Shown: in pieces, positions 17,929 through 26,397 of the stretch | Numbering within the stretch: position 1 is the stretch's first letter | Layout: the number at the start of each line of letters is the position of its first letter | Origin: Planctomycetaceae bacterium | GTDB taxonomy: Bacteria; Planctomycetota; Planctomycetia; Planctomycetales; Planctomycetaceae | Reading direction: 5' to 3' | Assembly (NCBI GenBank): GCA_029259815.1 | Contig: JAJDEJ010000134.1 | Coordinates: 1-64,000 of the forward strand | Length of the DNA stretch: 64,000 nt | Made by a program: the position numbers and the translations under genes | Notes under the pieces: generated by a model | The model's database searches: none | What the model was told of the DNA's origin: nothing | The model's input: only the letters and a program-made list of their open reading frames with translations

Positions 17929-19199
17929 CGGCTCGCACGCAGGTATTCCGGGAACGACTCTTCCCCGCGGACGATGCGAAAGTGTCCCACATCATCGGCT
18001 GTGCCGGGGAACTCGACCGGGACGTAGTGACGATCGGTGCCTCGCACCCAGCCGGCTCGGTCGTGACACTCACGCTCGACGAGCACTTCTACGTCTCGAT
18101 CAATCTGCGTGTCATAGTACCGCATGGCCAGTTGACGTTCCAGAAGGGCCGCTTCTTGCATGCGTTCCTTGCGAACTTCTGGTGAAACCTGCTGCTCAAA
18201 CGTTGCAGCCGGTGTACTTTTGCGGGGACTGAAGGGGAACAGGTGCATCTTCATAAACTGTGCCCGTCGACACGTATCGAGTGTCTCCTCAAATTCCCCG
18301 TCCGTCTCGCCGGGAAAGCCAATGATCACGTCCGTCGTGAAGGCGACATCCGGCATGACCTCGCGGAGACGGTCCAGCTTCTCCAGGAACGGCTCGACCC
18401 GATACCGCCGACGCATTCGAGAAAGAACCCCGTTCGACCCACTCTGTAGGGCCGGGTGAAACTGTGGACAAAGATGCTCGCAGTCGGCTGCGGCGCTGAT
18501 GAATTCATCATCGACCTCATTCGCTTCGATGCTCGACAGCCGCATCCGCCAGTCGCCCGGGATGCGATCCAACTTGCGGAACAGATGCCACAGTCGAAAA
18601 GGAGGCTTGCCCGACTTGCCTCGCGTGGTGTCGACCCCATAGTGACCGACATGGATGCCGCTGATGACGATCTCCTTGTATCCATTGTCGATCAGCCGAC
18701 GCACTTCCGCTTCGATGTCCTCGGGCGACCGGCTCCGCAGTCCGGGTCGCACTTGGGGAATGATGCAGTAAGTACATCGCAGTACACAGCCGTCCTGCAC
18801 TTTGACGTATGCCCGCTTGCGACCCTCGAAGTGCGAGATGCCTGTCGGCATGTCAGCGACGCCCTGTCGCGCGAGGACGTCAGGCAACTCCCGTTTGTCG
18901 GTCACGACTTCGAAGACGCTCGGCAACTCAGCGACGGCATCAGGGTCGCGTGTGGCGTAGCAGCCCATCACGATCGTCCGCGTGCCGGGATTGTGCTTCG
19001 CGAGCTTACGCACCTCCTTGCGACTCTTCGCATCCCCCTCGTTCGTCACCGTGCACGTGTTGACCACACACAGGTCGGCCGACTCGTCCTCGGACGCCTC
19101 ACGGTAGCCGTTCTGCTCAAGGGCTTCCTTGACCAGCTGCGTCTCATACTGGTTGACCTTGCAACCAAGAGTCACCAAACGGCAGGTGCGAGTGGACAT
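17925..19199 (-). CDS. mtaB: tRNA t6A37 methylthiotransferase (MtaB-type radical SAM enzyme)
   Basis: Adds a methylthio group to t6A37 of tRNAs reading ANN codons. The 424-residue protein has an N-terminal UPF0004 domain with the three cluster cysteines (VTLGCKVNQYET, VVNTCTV, VMGCYATRDP), then a radical-SAM core with CxxxCxxC as GCVLRCTYC. A TRAM-like C-terminus with VLVERECHDRAGWVRGTD follows. The GCKVNQYET form is typical of MtaB rather than MiaB or RimO. The start is the ATG at 19199 (MSTRTCRLVTLG); the longer frame to 19232 adds an unlikely extension. It heads the operon with the STAS gene and tmk. Confidence 0.94.
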   Translation of the reverse strand: MSTRTCRLVTLGCKVNQYETQLVKEALEQNGYREASEDESADLCVVNTCTVTNEGDAKSRKEVRKLAKHNPGTRTIVMGCYATRDPDAVAELPSVFEVVTDKRELPDVLARQGVADMPTGISHFEGRKRAYVKVQDGCVLRCTYCIIPQVRPGLRSRSPEDIEAEVRRLIDNGYKEIVISGIHVGHYGVDTTRGKSGKPPFRLWHLFRKLDRIPGDWRMRLSSIEANEVDDEFISAAADCEHLCPQFHPALQSGSNGVLSRMRRRYRVEPFLEKLDRLREVMPDVAFTTDVIIGFPGETDGEFEETLDTCRRAQFMKMHLFPFSPRKSTPAATFEQQVSPEVRKERMQEAALLERQLAMRYYDTQIDRDVEVLVERECHDRAGWVRGTDRHYVPVEFPGTADDVGHFRIVRGEESFPEYLRASR

Positions 19200-19330
19200 T
19201 GGTTTGTCGAAATGATGAGAGATTGACGGCAATGGGAGAAGTATAGTCGTCCTTGAATCTCGCCGCGAGGATGAGAGGTCGTTACTTGACCGATTGGAGG
19301 TCTATGGCGGCGCGAAGTTTCTGCGACTGC

Positions 19331-19903
19331 TTACGAACGAGGGCTCAATGTGAACGCGATCGTCAATGCGATGAGGAGGAGCGTTAATGAGAGATAGGCA
19401 TCTCTGGCATCGACCCTGCCGTGTGACTGACCCAATCCGAAGTGTGTTCCCAGACGGTGCCAACACACGAAGCCGAATGGGATTGTGAGTATGCCGAACA
19501 GCCAGAGCAACCAAATCGGAGTGCGACATCGCAGCATCTCACCCGCATCACCGACGCCGTCAAATGACCCCACCCCGATGTATGCTCCATTGGCAATCAA
19601 ACAAAAGCCTGCAAAAAATCGAGCGAGGTAGGTTCCGGGAAATCTCAAACCGAGAATCGCTCCCCAAATCAATAGTGGAAGTGCGACACCGACAACGGGA
19701 CCGGCCCACACGACGACGAGAGGCATCGAATTCGGGACCACATCAGTTCGCGAAATCGCAAATGGATGCAACACGACTTTTGTCACAGTCCCACCTGTTA
19801 ACCATCCCGCAATGACATGACCACTCTCGTGCACTCCCATCATTCCCAGCCAGCAAAGTGGCAGAAACGATCCGATGAGAACGCATTGCTGCAGACGGTT
19901 CAT
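19331..19903 (-). CDS. M50-like membrane protein with HExxH motif
   Basis: A 190-residue polytopic membrane protein with about five hydrophobic segments. HESGH at residues 25-29 inside the first membrane region, and a later SFDGVGDAGE segment, resemble the zinc-binding HExxH and DG motifs of site-2-type (M50B) membrane peptidases. The spacing and small size are closer to uncharacterised M50-like proteins than to RseP. It starts 15 bp after the stop of the SGNH hydrolase gene and is probably co-transcribed with it. Proteolytic activity is inferred, not shown. Confidence 0.75.
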   Translation of the reverse strand: MNRLQQCVLIGSFLPLCWLGMMGVHESGHVIAGWLTGGTVTKVVLHPFAISRTDVVPNSMPLVVVWAGPVVGVALPLLIWGAILGLRFPGTYLARFFAGFCLIANGAYIGVGSFDGVGDAGEMLRCRTPIWLLWLFGILTIPFGFVCWHRLGTHFGLGQSHGRVDARDAYLSLTLLLIALTIAFTLSPRS

Positions 19904-19917
19904 TGGCGATGGGGCGA

Positions 19918-20646
19918 TCAGTCCAGCCGATCCTTGATTCTTGAAGCGACGTCTTGTCCCCAGAGTTCATACACCTTCGGGCCGGGATGAAAGCCATCAG
20001 TCGCGATGAGTGACTGGTCCTTGGTCACGTCGAGGGCAACGTAGTCGCAGTCGAGTTCGTTGGTCAGTTGTTTCAACCTGTGGTCGAAGAGGTGGGCCTG
20101 ATTCCCAAGATACCACCGCAGCGGCTGTGGCAGCAGTGGAAAGTGTGAGACGGGCGGTAGGCCGAAGATGAGCACCTGCTTGACCGAGTAGTGTTCATGG
20201 AGCAGGTTGATGAGTCGTCGTTGGTCGTCGATCCAGCTGGCAACTGAGCGTCCAGACGTCACATCGTTGACGCCCAGCGAGGTGACGGCAACGTCGTAAG
20301 CGACCGATTCGAGTCGGGCCAGTCGCTTCACCGTGGATCGGGTCTTGGCCCCCGTCTTGGCGATCAGTCGGTACTCGACCTCGTAGGTGTCAACCAAGCC
20401 CTCAAGGATGTTCCCCAGCAGTCCCTCCTCCTGAGTGTCGGCACCGGCGGCAGCCGAGTCGCCCGTGACGAGTAGTCTCAGCGGTCGACCCTGTCCGCAC
20501 ATGCCTCGTCGCTCGCCCGGAGACTCCGGCAACTTGAGTGCCTTCCGGCGAACGTAACTGCCCTGTGCCAAGAAGAGCGGCCCGAGAACAACTTTTACGA
20601 TGGGGAGGATCAAGTGGGTGGGAGAGAGTTTCGTGTGAGATGTCAT
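19918..20646 (-). CDS. SGNH/GDSL-type hydrolase
   Basis: A 242-residue SGNH-fold esterase-like protein. Block I is LLVTGDSAAAGAD (nucleophile Ser), block III is SLGVNDV (oxyanion Asn), and the catalytic Asp/His pair is in ATDGFHPGPKVYE. A hydrophobic N-terminal segment (LILPIVKVVLGPLFLAQG) suggests membrane attachment. The ATG at 20646 (MTSHTKLS) is preferred to 20694. The substrate could be a lipid, an acylated sugar or peptidoglycan-like material; nothing in the sequence decides this. It is the first gene of a two-gene unit with the M50-like protein. Confidence 0.88.
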   Translation of the reverse strand: MTSHTKLSPTHLILPIVKVVLGPLFLAQGSYVRRKALKLPESPGERRGMCGQGRPLRLLVTGDSAAAGADTQEEGLLGNILEGLVDTYEVEYRLIAKTGAKTRSTVKRLARLESVAYDVAVTSLGVNDVTSGRSVASWIDDQRRLINLLHEHYSVKQVLIFGLPPVSHFPLLPQPLRWYLGNQAHLFDHRLKQLTNELDCDYVALDVTKDQSLIATDGFHPGPKVYELWGQDVASRIKDRLD

Positions 20647-20822
20647 TGCGATGATTGTCCAACGCTCCGATTGTCGTCTGACGGAGTATCTCACACAGTG
20701 GTATCAGTACACCGACTGTCAGAAGTGTCGACAATGCGCGAGTGAGAATGCTATTGAGATGGATACAGTCCGGTCATCAGCCCTGTCCGCCACAGCAAAA
20801 CCCAATGGGAAAAGATCTCGAC

Positions 20823-22169
20823 ATGAAGAAGCCACTCGTTGCCATCGTGTGGATGACTACACTCATCGCGTTGTGTGAATCCAATCATGTTGACGCCAAA
20901 CAGACAACGCGTCGCCCTCGTGTGATCGTCACGACCGATGGTGAAGTGGACGATCGTTGTTCGATGATTCGCTTTCTGCTGTACACCAATGACTGGGAAG
21001 TGTGCGGGTTGATTCATTCGAGTTCGAAGCATCATTGGAAGGGCAACGAGCAGGTCGCAGGACAGACATGGACCGACGTCTCCTGGCTGGACGAGCAACT
21101 CGTGGCTTATGAGGCGGTGTATCCCAACTTGAAGCTGCACGATCCCAACTATCCCACACCCGATGAACTGCGGAGTCAGGTCTACATCGGCAACATCGAA
21201 ACCGAAGGCGACGTGCGGGAGCCGACGCCCGGCTCGAATCGCATCGTCGAGGTCCTGCTCGACGATGATCCGTCTCCTGTCTGGCTGCAGGCATGGGGCG
21301 GATCGAACACGATTGCCCGGGCACTCAAGACCATTCGCGAGAGACATCCGGATCGTGTGGATGAAGTGTCGGCCAAGGCTCGCATCTACCTCATTTCCAA
21401 GCAGGATCGAACCTATGAGGACTCCATCCGTCCCGAGTGGCCCAACGTGGATGTCCTCCTCAGCAACCATGCCAGCTTCGGCACGCTGGCCTACGGATGG
21501 GGAAAAATGCAGCCGCCCGAGGTGAAGCCGTATTTTGGTCGTGTCTGGATGCGAAAGCACATCTTGCAGAATCACGGTCCACTGCTCGACATGTATGAGC
21601 ACAAGGAGATGCGGTTCCGCTCCGAGGGTGATTCACCCGCCTTCTTGCATGTCATCAACACAGGTCTTCGGAGTGACGAAGACCCCACCTATGGCGGCTG
21701 GGGCGGTCGCTTCATCCAAATTGGTAAGCATTATTGGAAATCAGCTGATCGTGATCAGCAGCAAGAGCCCAACTCAATCCTCCGCTGGGCGATCGACTTT
21801 CAGAACGACTGGGCAGCTCGTGCGGACTGGTGTGTCAGCTCCTACGAGCAGGCGAATCATCCGCCGGAAGTCACGCTCAAATCGAGCGCCGACCTGGTCG
21901 CCCATCCCGGTCAGATCGTACAACTGGCTGCCCAGGCAGATGACTCCGATGGTGATGAATTGGACTATCACTGGTGGCACCACGCGGAAGCAAGTACCAG
22001 CGAATCGACTATCACGATCGAAGACATGACTCAGGCGCACGCCTCGATGCGCATGCCTGATGACTGTCAACCCGGTGAGACAGTTCACGTCATCTGCGAA
22101 GTCCAAGACGATGGCAGTCCGCCATTGACGAGGTATCGTCGAGTCATCGTCACCTGTCAGCCAGAGTAG
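20823..22169 (+). CDS. Secreted DUF1593 protein (nucleoside-hydrolase-like fold)
   Basis: A 448-residue exported protein starting MKKPLVAIVWMTTLIALC, a signal peptide. The N-terminal domain begins RVIVTTDGEVDDRCSMIRFLLYTND, an Asp-rich Ca-binding-like loop as in nucleoside hydrolases and in DUF1593 (annotated cellulose-binding in databases). A C-terminal Ig-like domain with DDSDGDELDYHW follows. The start at 20823 is chosen because the signal peptide begins there; an ATG at 20805 is possible. The role is probably in carbohydrate or glycoside turnover outside the cytoplasm. It is divergent from the SGNH gene, with 176 bp between starts. Confidence 0.85.
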   Translation: MKKPLVAIVWMTTLIALCESNHVDAKQTTRRPRVIVTTDGEVDDRCSMIRFLLYTNDWEVCGLIHSSSKHHWKGNEQVAGQTWTDVSWLDEQLVAYEAVYPNLKLHDPNYPTPDELRSQVYIGNIETEGDVREPTPGSNRIVEVLLDDDPSPVWLQAWGGSNTIARALKTIRERHPDRVDEVSAKARIYLISKQDRTYEDSIRPEWPNVDVLLSNHASFGTLAYGWGKMQPPEVKPYFGRVWMRKHILQNHGPLLDMYEHKEMRFRSEGDSPAFLHVINTGLRSDEDPTYGGWGGRFIQIGKHYWKSADRDQQQEPNSILRWAIDFQNDWAARADWCVSSYEQANHPPEVTLKSSADLVAHPGQIVQLAAQADDSDGDELDYHWWHHAEASTSESTITIEDMTQAHASMRMPDDCQPGETVHVICEVQDDGSPPLTRYRRVIVTCQPE

Positions 22170-22216
22170 GGGCGGACAGTTCACACCTCCTCGCCGCTCG
22201 CCTCTCCCTGTCAACT

Positions 22217-23566
22217 TCACTTCGGGTCGGACATCGTCACCTGAGGCACGTCCACACTCTGCGTGCAGTCGACGAACAGCCAGCAGATGCCCGAGGCGAC
22301 GTACAACACGCCTACGACCATGAATAGAGGCGTGAAGTTGGTCTGTGCAAGCACTTCACCGTTGACGACCGTCTGAGTCGTAAAGTAGTCCAGCAGGGGG
22401 CCGAAGATCAGCGGCATTATCAGTCCTCCGACGTTGCCGGCCATGTTCATAATGCTGAAGACTGTCGCAGCGAAACGACCGCCGATGTCAGTGCACGTGC
22501 CCCAGCCCGTCGGCTGCGTCCAATCAGTAAAGAACTTGACGAACATCAAACCGACCGCCACACGCTCAGGACTGGGCTGACTGATGGCTCCCCAAAGACA
22601 GATGGCGGCCAATCCCTTCCCCGAGACACCGACAAGCGAGCGTCCCCAGCGGCTGCCGACTCGAGGGATTAACCAATCGTTCAACGCCCCACCCGCGATG
22701 CCGCCGAATGCGCCTCCGATCAACGGCAGGCTCACCAGCCACCCCAAGCTCTTCATGTCTGCCACTCCCAGTGACAGGAAGAAGCTCCCCATCACCAATG
22801 TGTAAACGATGTCTGCTCCGGCATTCATGAATTGCTGGACGACCATCACCCGCATGCTGCTGTTCTGGAGCACTTGTCTGGTTGAGATCACGCCTCTTTG
22901 TTCCAGACCTGATCGTTCGTCACCCCGGATTAATTCTCGTTCGGCCTCATTGGCATGGGGGTCTTCCTCCGGTGAGTTGCGAAACAGGGCCAGGAACACC
23001 AATGCGAACACCACCCCTGGCGCAGCGAGGACGATGAGAGCCTCCCGCCATGACAAGCCGTAGGTGCCCATGAGTACCGTGCCCATCAGGACAGATGCCA
23101 TGGCCCCGCCGCCCCGCCCGCAGAAGCTGGCGACCCAGCCCTGCACCTTAGTCCGGCTCGACCGGGGGAACCACGTTCGCGTCACCTGACCGAGCGCGGG
23201 GTACGTTCCCGTCTGAGCGGCTCCGAAGAGCAGCCGCACAGCCCCCAAGCCGTAGACGTTCCCCGTCAACCCATGCAGTGGTAAAGCAAGCGACCACGCG
23301 AGAACGATCACCACCAGCACCAGATGCGGCCCGAACAGGTCGATGACTACTCCGCTTGGGATCGAACCGAACGCATACGTCGCGTAGAACGCTGTTCCCA
23401 ACCCTTCGAGCGTCGTATTGCTGAACCCATACTCCGCCTGCAACTCGGGCCGAATGAGGTTCCATGTGTAACGGTGCAAGTACAGCAGAAACGACGTCGC
23501 CGACGCGAGCCAGAACACAATCACCCGTCGCCGCGAGGGAAGACCGGTCGTTAGAACCTCGGGCAT
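22217..23566 (-). CDS. Major facilitator superfamily transporter
   Basis: A 449-residue protein with 12 predicted membrane segments. It resembles the anion:cation symporter (ACS) branch: the N-terminal YLHRYTWNLIRPELQAEYGFS, the loop GVVIDLFGPHLV after TM2, and LFGAAQTGTYPALGQVTRTWFP. ACS members carry organic anions such as hexuronates, tartrate or phthalate. The substrate here is unknown. It converges on the DUF1593 gene with 47 bp between their ends, and no catabolic gene sits beside it to hint at the substrate. Confidence 0.9.
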   Translation of the reverse strand: MPEVLTTGLPSRRRVIVFWLASATSFLLYLHRYTWNLIRPELQAEYGFSNTTLEGLGTAFYATYAFGSIPSGVVIDLFGPHLVLVVIVLAWSLALPLHGLTGNVYGLGAVRLLFGAAQTGTYPALGQVTRTWFPRSSRTKVQGWVASFCGRGGGAMASVLMGTVLMGTYGLSWREALIVLAAPGVVFALVFLALFRNSPEEDPHANEAERELIRGDERSGLEQRGVISTRQVLQNSSMRVMVVQQFMNAGADIVYTLVMGSFFLSLGVADMKSLGWLVSLPLIGGAFGGIAGGALNDWLIPRVGSRWGRSLVGVSGKGLAAICLWGAISQPSPERVAVGLMFVKFFTDWTQPTGWGTCTDIGGRFAATVFSIMNMAGNVGGLIMPLIFGPLLDYFTTQTVVNGEVLAQTNFTPLFMVVGVLYVASGICWLFVDCTQSVDVPQVTMSDPK

Positions 23567-23610
23567 ACCGACGTCTCCAGAGGATTGTTATCGAATCAAG
23601 TGTGTGAGAT

Positions 23611-23970
23611 TCATTTGTCAACGTCTCGATTCTGCCACGGCCAGCTTCCGGTGAGTTCGAGTTCGAGGGTGAAGCTGAGGAACGTTCGGATGAGCACAAT
23701 GATGGCTAGGACACCGACTGTTTGGAAGGTGAGCTCCACGGCGACCGTATGGATGATGTCACCGGCAACCAGAAACTCCAGACCAAGCAGGATGCCTCGC
23801 CCCAGTCGCTGTCGGACGGCTTGCAAAGTGTTCCCGTTTGATGAGGACTTGAAGGCATGCACCACTGCGATTCCGATCGTGTAGACCGCAGTGGCGACAA
23901 TCACAAACACGCCGATCGCTTCGACGAGCGACGCTGCGCCTTCTGCAAACAGTTTGACAAACTCTGGCAT
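23611..23970 (-). CDS. DUF1622 small membrane protein
   Basis: A 119-residue membrane protein with three hydrophobic helices and the conserved block LGRGILLGLEFLVAGDIIHTVAV, characteristic of DUF1622. Function unknown. The ATG at 23970 (MPEFVKLFAEG) begins at the family start; an upstream GTG at 24024 would add 18 residues without hydrophobic character. Its stop lies 44 bp from the start of the MFS gene, on the same strand, so the two may be co-transcribed with DUF1622 first. Confidence 0.85.
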   Translation of the reverse strand: MPEFVKLFAEGAASLVEAIGVFVIVATAVYTIGIAVVHAFKSSSNGNTLQAVRQRLGRGILLGLEFLVAGDIIHTVAVELTFQTVGVLAIIVLIRTFLSFTLELELTGSWPWQNRDVDK

Positions 23971-24158
23971 CAGATTCTCATCGTTGACGTTGTCGGAGAT
24001 GCCCCATCGATCAGTCAGGGGCACGTTGGTCGGCCCCTGCCAGTCTCCGGCCAGTCTACTGCGGCAATCAAATAAGTGTAGCGTCCATAGCGGCGAACAA
24101 GACCGGAATCATAGACCCTTCAACGTCCAAACGCCGCTACACAAAAGTGCCCGTGGCA

Positions 24159-24262
24159 CTAGCGATTGTCGGGAGGCTCTGACATCCGCACGACAGAGAC
24201 ATCAATGCTTAAGTGTTTCACAGGTTCGCCGAATTGCGTGTCAATGGCCGGGTCGGCGGCAA
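24159..24262 (-). pseudogene. Truncated 3' end of a second transglutaminase gene
   Basis: Translated on the minus strand, this stretch gives AADPAI, TQFGEPV, and VSVVRMSEPP before a TAG stop at 24159-24161. It aligns with the C-terminal 34 residues of the transglutaminase gene at 27677-28483 ([27 protein letters not shown]). It begins directly after the TAA stop of the Na/Pi symporter gene. No start or catalytic part is present. The pair of copies is in the same orientation and about 3.5 kb apart, so the stretch is a relic of duplication or insertion. Confidence 0.85.
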
Positions 24263-26026
24263 TTACACCAGATTCTGTGGCTGCAGTGCAGGACCCGTCG
24301 AGAGATCCGCGGGTGGGTCGATTTCCGTTTGTTCAACGGCTTTCGAGTCGTCTCCTTCCTCGATGACTTTGGCGATCCGCTTCGCGAAGTAGTACAGCCG
24401 TCGGTAACTCTCGAACAGGTCGGTTTCGATCCGAAAGGTCTGTGTGCGTCGCGGTTGGTCGGCGGTGAGTCGCTTGAGAAGATGGGCTTCCGCATCATCG
24501 GCCAACGCTGTGATTTCAGCTTTCGCTGCGATGACATTCTGTGCATGTTGGCGTTTGCGGTTAGCGACAGCGTGCAGCGCTTCCTCAACCGACCAGGTGA
24601 CACGTTGATGAAAAGTAGAGAGCAGGTCGCGGGTCTCATCGCTGATCTCCACCTGCTGACGATTTCGTGCCATCCCGATCTCGCACAAGCTGGTTTCGAT
24701 CAAGTCGCCGATCCCCTCGAAGTAGTTGGCCGCAGCCATGTATTGCTGCAACTGACGTGATTGTGGATCGGTCAGGTTCTGCTGGGACAGACGTCCCACA
24801 GCCTTGACGAGTTCGCCATGCAGCCGATCAACGTCATCGTCCCGGTCGCGAAGGTGTTGGATCGAGGCGACGTCGCCAGAGACCACGGGAGTGAACGCCG
24901 CACGCAGCATCGCCACCGACAGGCCGCCAAGTCGGGCAACCTCCGCTCGCACAATGTCCAGTGCCAGAACAGGCGTGTGTTCGGTGATCTGGTTAAGGTA
25001 CTGGAGTTTTCCGTCCGGCTCCGGTTCACGACGGAGTGTGGGAACCAGCCGTTCGACCAGCATGGCCAATGGTGTCGTGAATCCGATCAGCAGAAGGGTA
25101 TTGGCCACGTTGAAAATGGTGTGTGCATTAGCGATCTGCCGAGGCGTCTCCGCAGCCAGTCGCGCGGCTCCGACCAGTTCGCCATGTGATGGGGAAATCT
25201 CCCGAACGGCCAGGGCCAGCCACGCAATGAATGGACACCAGATCAAGACTCCCAGCACATTAAACACAACATGAGCCAATGCCGCCTTCACCGCCTCGCG
25301 TGGCTTGCCGATCGCAGCAAGCATCGCCGTCACACACGTACCGATGTTCGCTCCAAAGACAAGCGCGATTCCGAGTTCCAATCTAATCAAGCCTTGTGAC
25401 GCGAGAACGATAATCACTCCCGTGGTCGCGGATGAACTCTGCACAATCGCCGTGAAGGCCGCACTGAGAGCGATCGCGGCGAGGGGATTCTCAAGATGGG
25501 TCAACAACTCGACAAACGGCTGATAATTGCGGAGGGGTTCCGTGGCCCCACTCATCATTTGCATGCCAAAGAAGATCAGACCCAGCCCCATCACCATATT
25601 GCCATAGTGCTTGATCCGCTCATTCCGCGAGAGGAAGAGCAACGCAAACCCGATCGCGATCAACAGGGGGGCATACTGCGTGACCTTGAAGGCAATGATC
25701 TGTGCCGTGACGGTCGTGCCGATGTTCGACCCCATAATCACGCCGATCGCCTGCTGCAGGTTCAATAGTCCGGCCGAGATGAAGCCGACGAGCAGCACAG
25801 TTGTCACGGAAGAGGACTGAATCACCGACGTCACAAACGCCCCGGCAAACACGGCCTTGAACCGATTCGTCGTCAGCCGTGCCAGCAGCGATTTCATCCG
25901 ATCGCCGGCGATCACCTTGAGCGCATCGGTCATCTGTTCGATGCCGAACAGGAACAAGGCCAGACCGGCCAGCAGCCCCATCCCCATCGTTCCCAATTCA
26001 AGCGGCGGAGTCGATGCCCCCAACAT
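24263..26026 (-). CDS. Na/phosphate symporter (NptA/PNaS type II) with PhoU-like C-terminal domain
   Basis: Inner-membrane sodium-driven phosphate carrier of 587 residues. It holds the inverted repeat of the family: two QSSS motifs (TSVIQSSSVTTVLLVG and TAIVQSSSATTGVII), each followed by a GxNIGT motif (VIMGSNIGTTVTAQ and VFGANIGTCVTA). Eight or more membrane helices precede a helical C-terminal domain (about the last 230 residues) like PhoU. I chose the ATG at 26026 (MLGASTPPLELG), where GGAAG lies upstream. A 7-4-7 direct repeat about 230 bp upstream could be a Pho box. Its stop abuts the transglutaminase fragment. Confidence 0.93.
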   Translation of the reverse strand: MLGASTPPLELGTMGMGLLAGLALFLFGIEQMTDALKVIAGDRMKSLLARLTTNRFKAVFAGAFVTSVIQSSSVTTVLLVGFISAGLLNLQQAIGVIMGSNIGTTVTAQIIAFKVTQYAPLLIAIGFALLFLSRNERIKHYGNMVMGLGLIFFGMQMMSGATEPLRNYQPFVELLTHLENPLAAIALSAAFTAIVQSSSATTGVIIVLASQGLIRLELGIALVFGANIGTCVTAMLAAIGKPREAVKAALAHVVFNVLGVLIWCPFIAWLALAVREISPSHGELVGAARLAAETPRQIANAHTIFNVANTLLLIGFTTPLAMLVERLVPTLRREPEPDGKLQYLNQITEHTPVLALDIVRAEVARLGGLSVAMLRAAFTPVVSGDVASIQHLRDRDDDVDRLHGELVKAVGRLSQQNLTDPQSRQLQQYMAAANYFEGIGDLIETSLCEIGMARNRQQVEISDETRDLLSTFHQRVTWSVEEALHAVANRKRQHAQNVIAAKAEITALADDAEAHLLKRLTADQPRRTQTFRIETDLFESYRRLYYFAKRIAKVIEEGDDSKAVEQTEIDPPADLSTGPALQPQNLV

Positions 26027-26397
26027 ACAGTGTCTATCTTCCAGTCTGTCGTGGTACTCAGGATCAACGCTTGTGGGACAACGGGACCACTCCATCCGCG
26101 CTGAGAAATGATTTCAAGGTGAGCAAGGATCGCGATTCGCTGTCGCCCGAAGGTCATCAGCGCCTGCCGGTGCGGAAAGCGCCGGACGAATGGGCGCAAC
26201 GAGGAACCGCATGGCGGTTCACCGCAACCTCCTTGCCAGACGCGACTTTCGCGATATTAACGAAATATTAACACAACGGCCAGTGGATTTGGTTGGATGT
26301 CACGAAGCGGAATCCGAGATCGGTCACCAAGGTGGGTGCCCTGCATGACTTGCACCAGCGCCATACCAACACTCTGCCAAGAAGGTGTCGAGGTGGC
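26027..26397. promoter_or_regulatory. 371-bp spacer upstream of the Na/Pi symporter, with a Pho-box-like direct repeat
   Basis: On the minus strand, TGTTAAT (26273-26267), a 4-base spacer ATTT, and CGTTAAT (26262-26256) form a 7-4-7 direct repeat with an 11-bp period. This is the architecture of PhoB-type boxes (CTGTCAT-4-CTGTCAT in E. coli), although the bases differ. It lies about 230 bp upstream of the symporter start. The rest of the spacer shows no gene. Confidence 0.4.
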
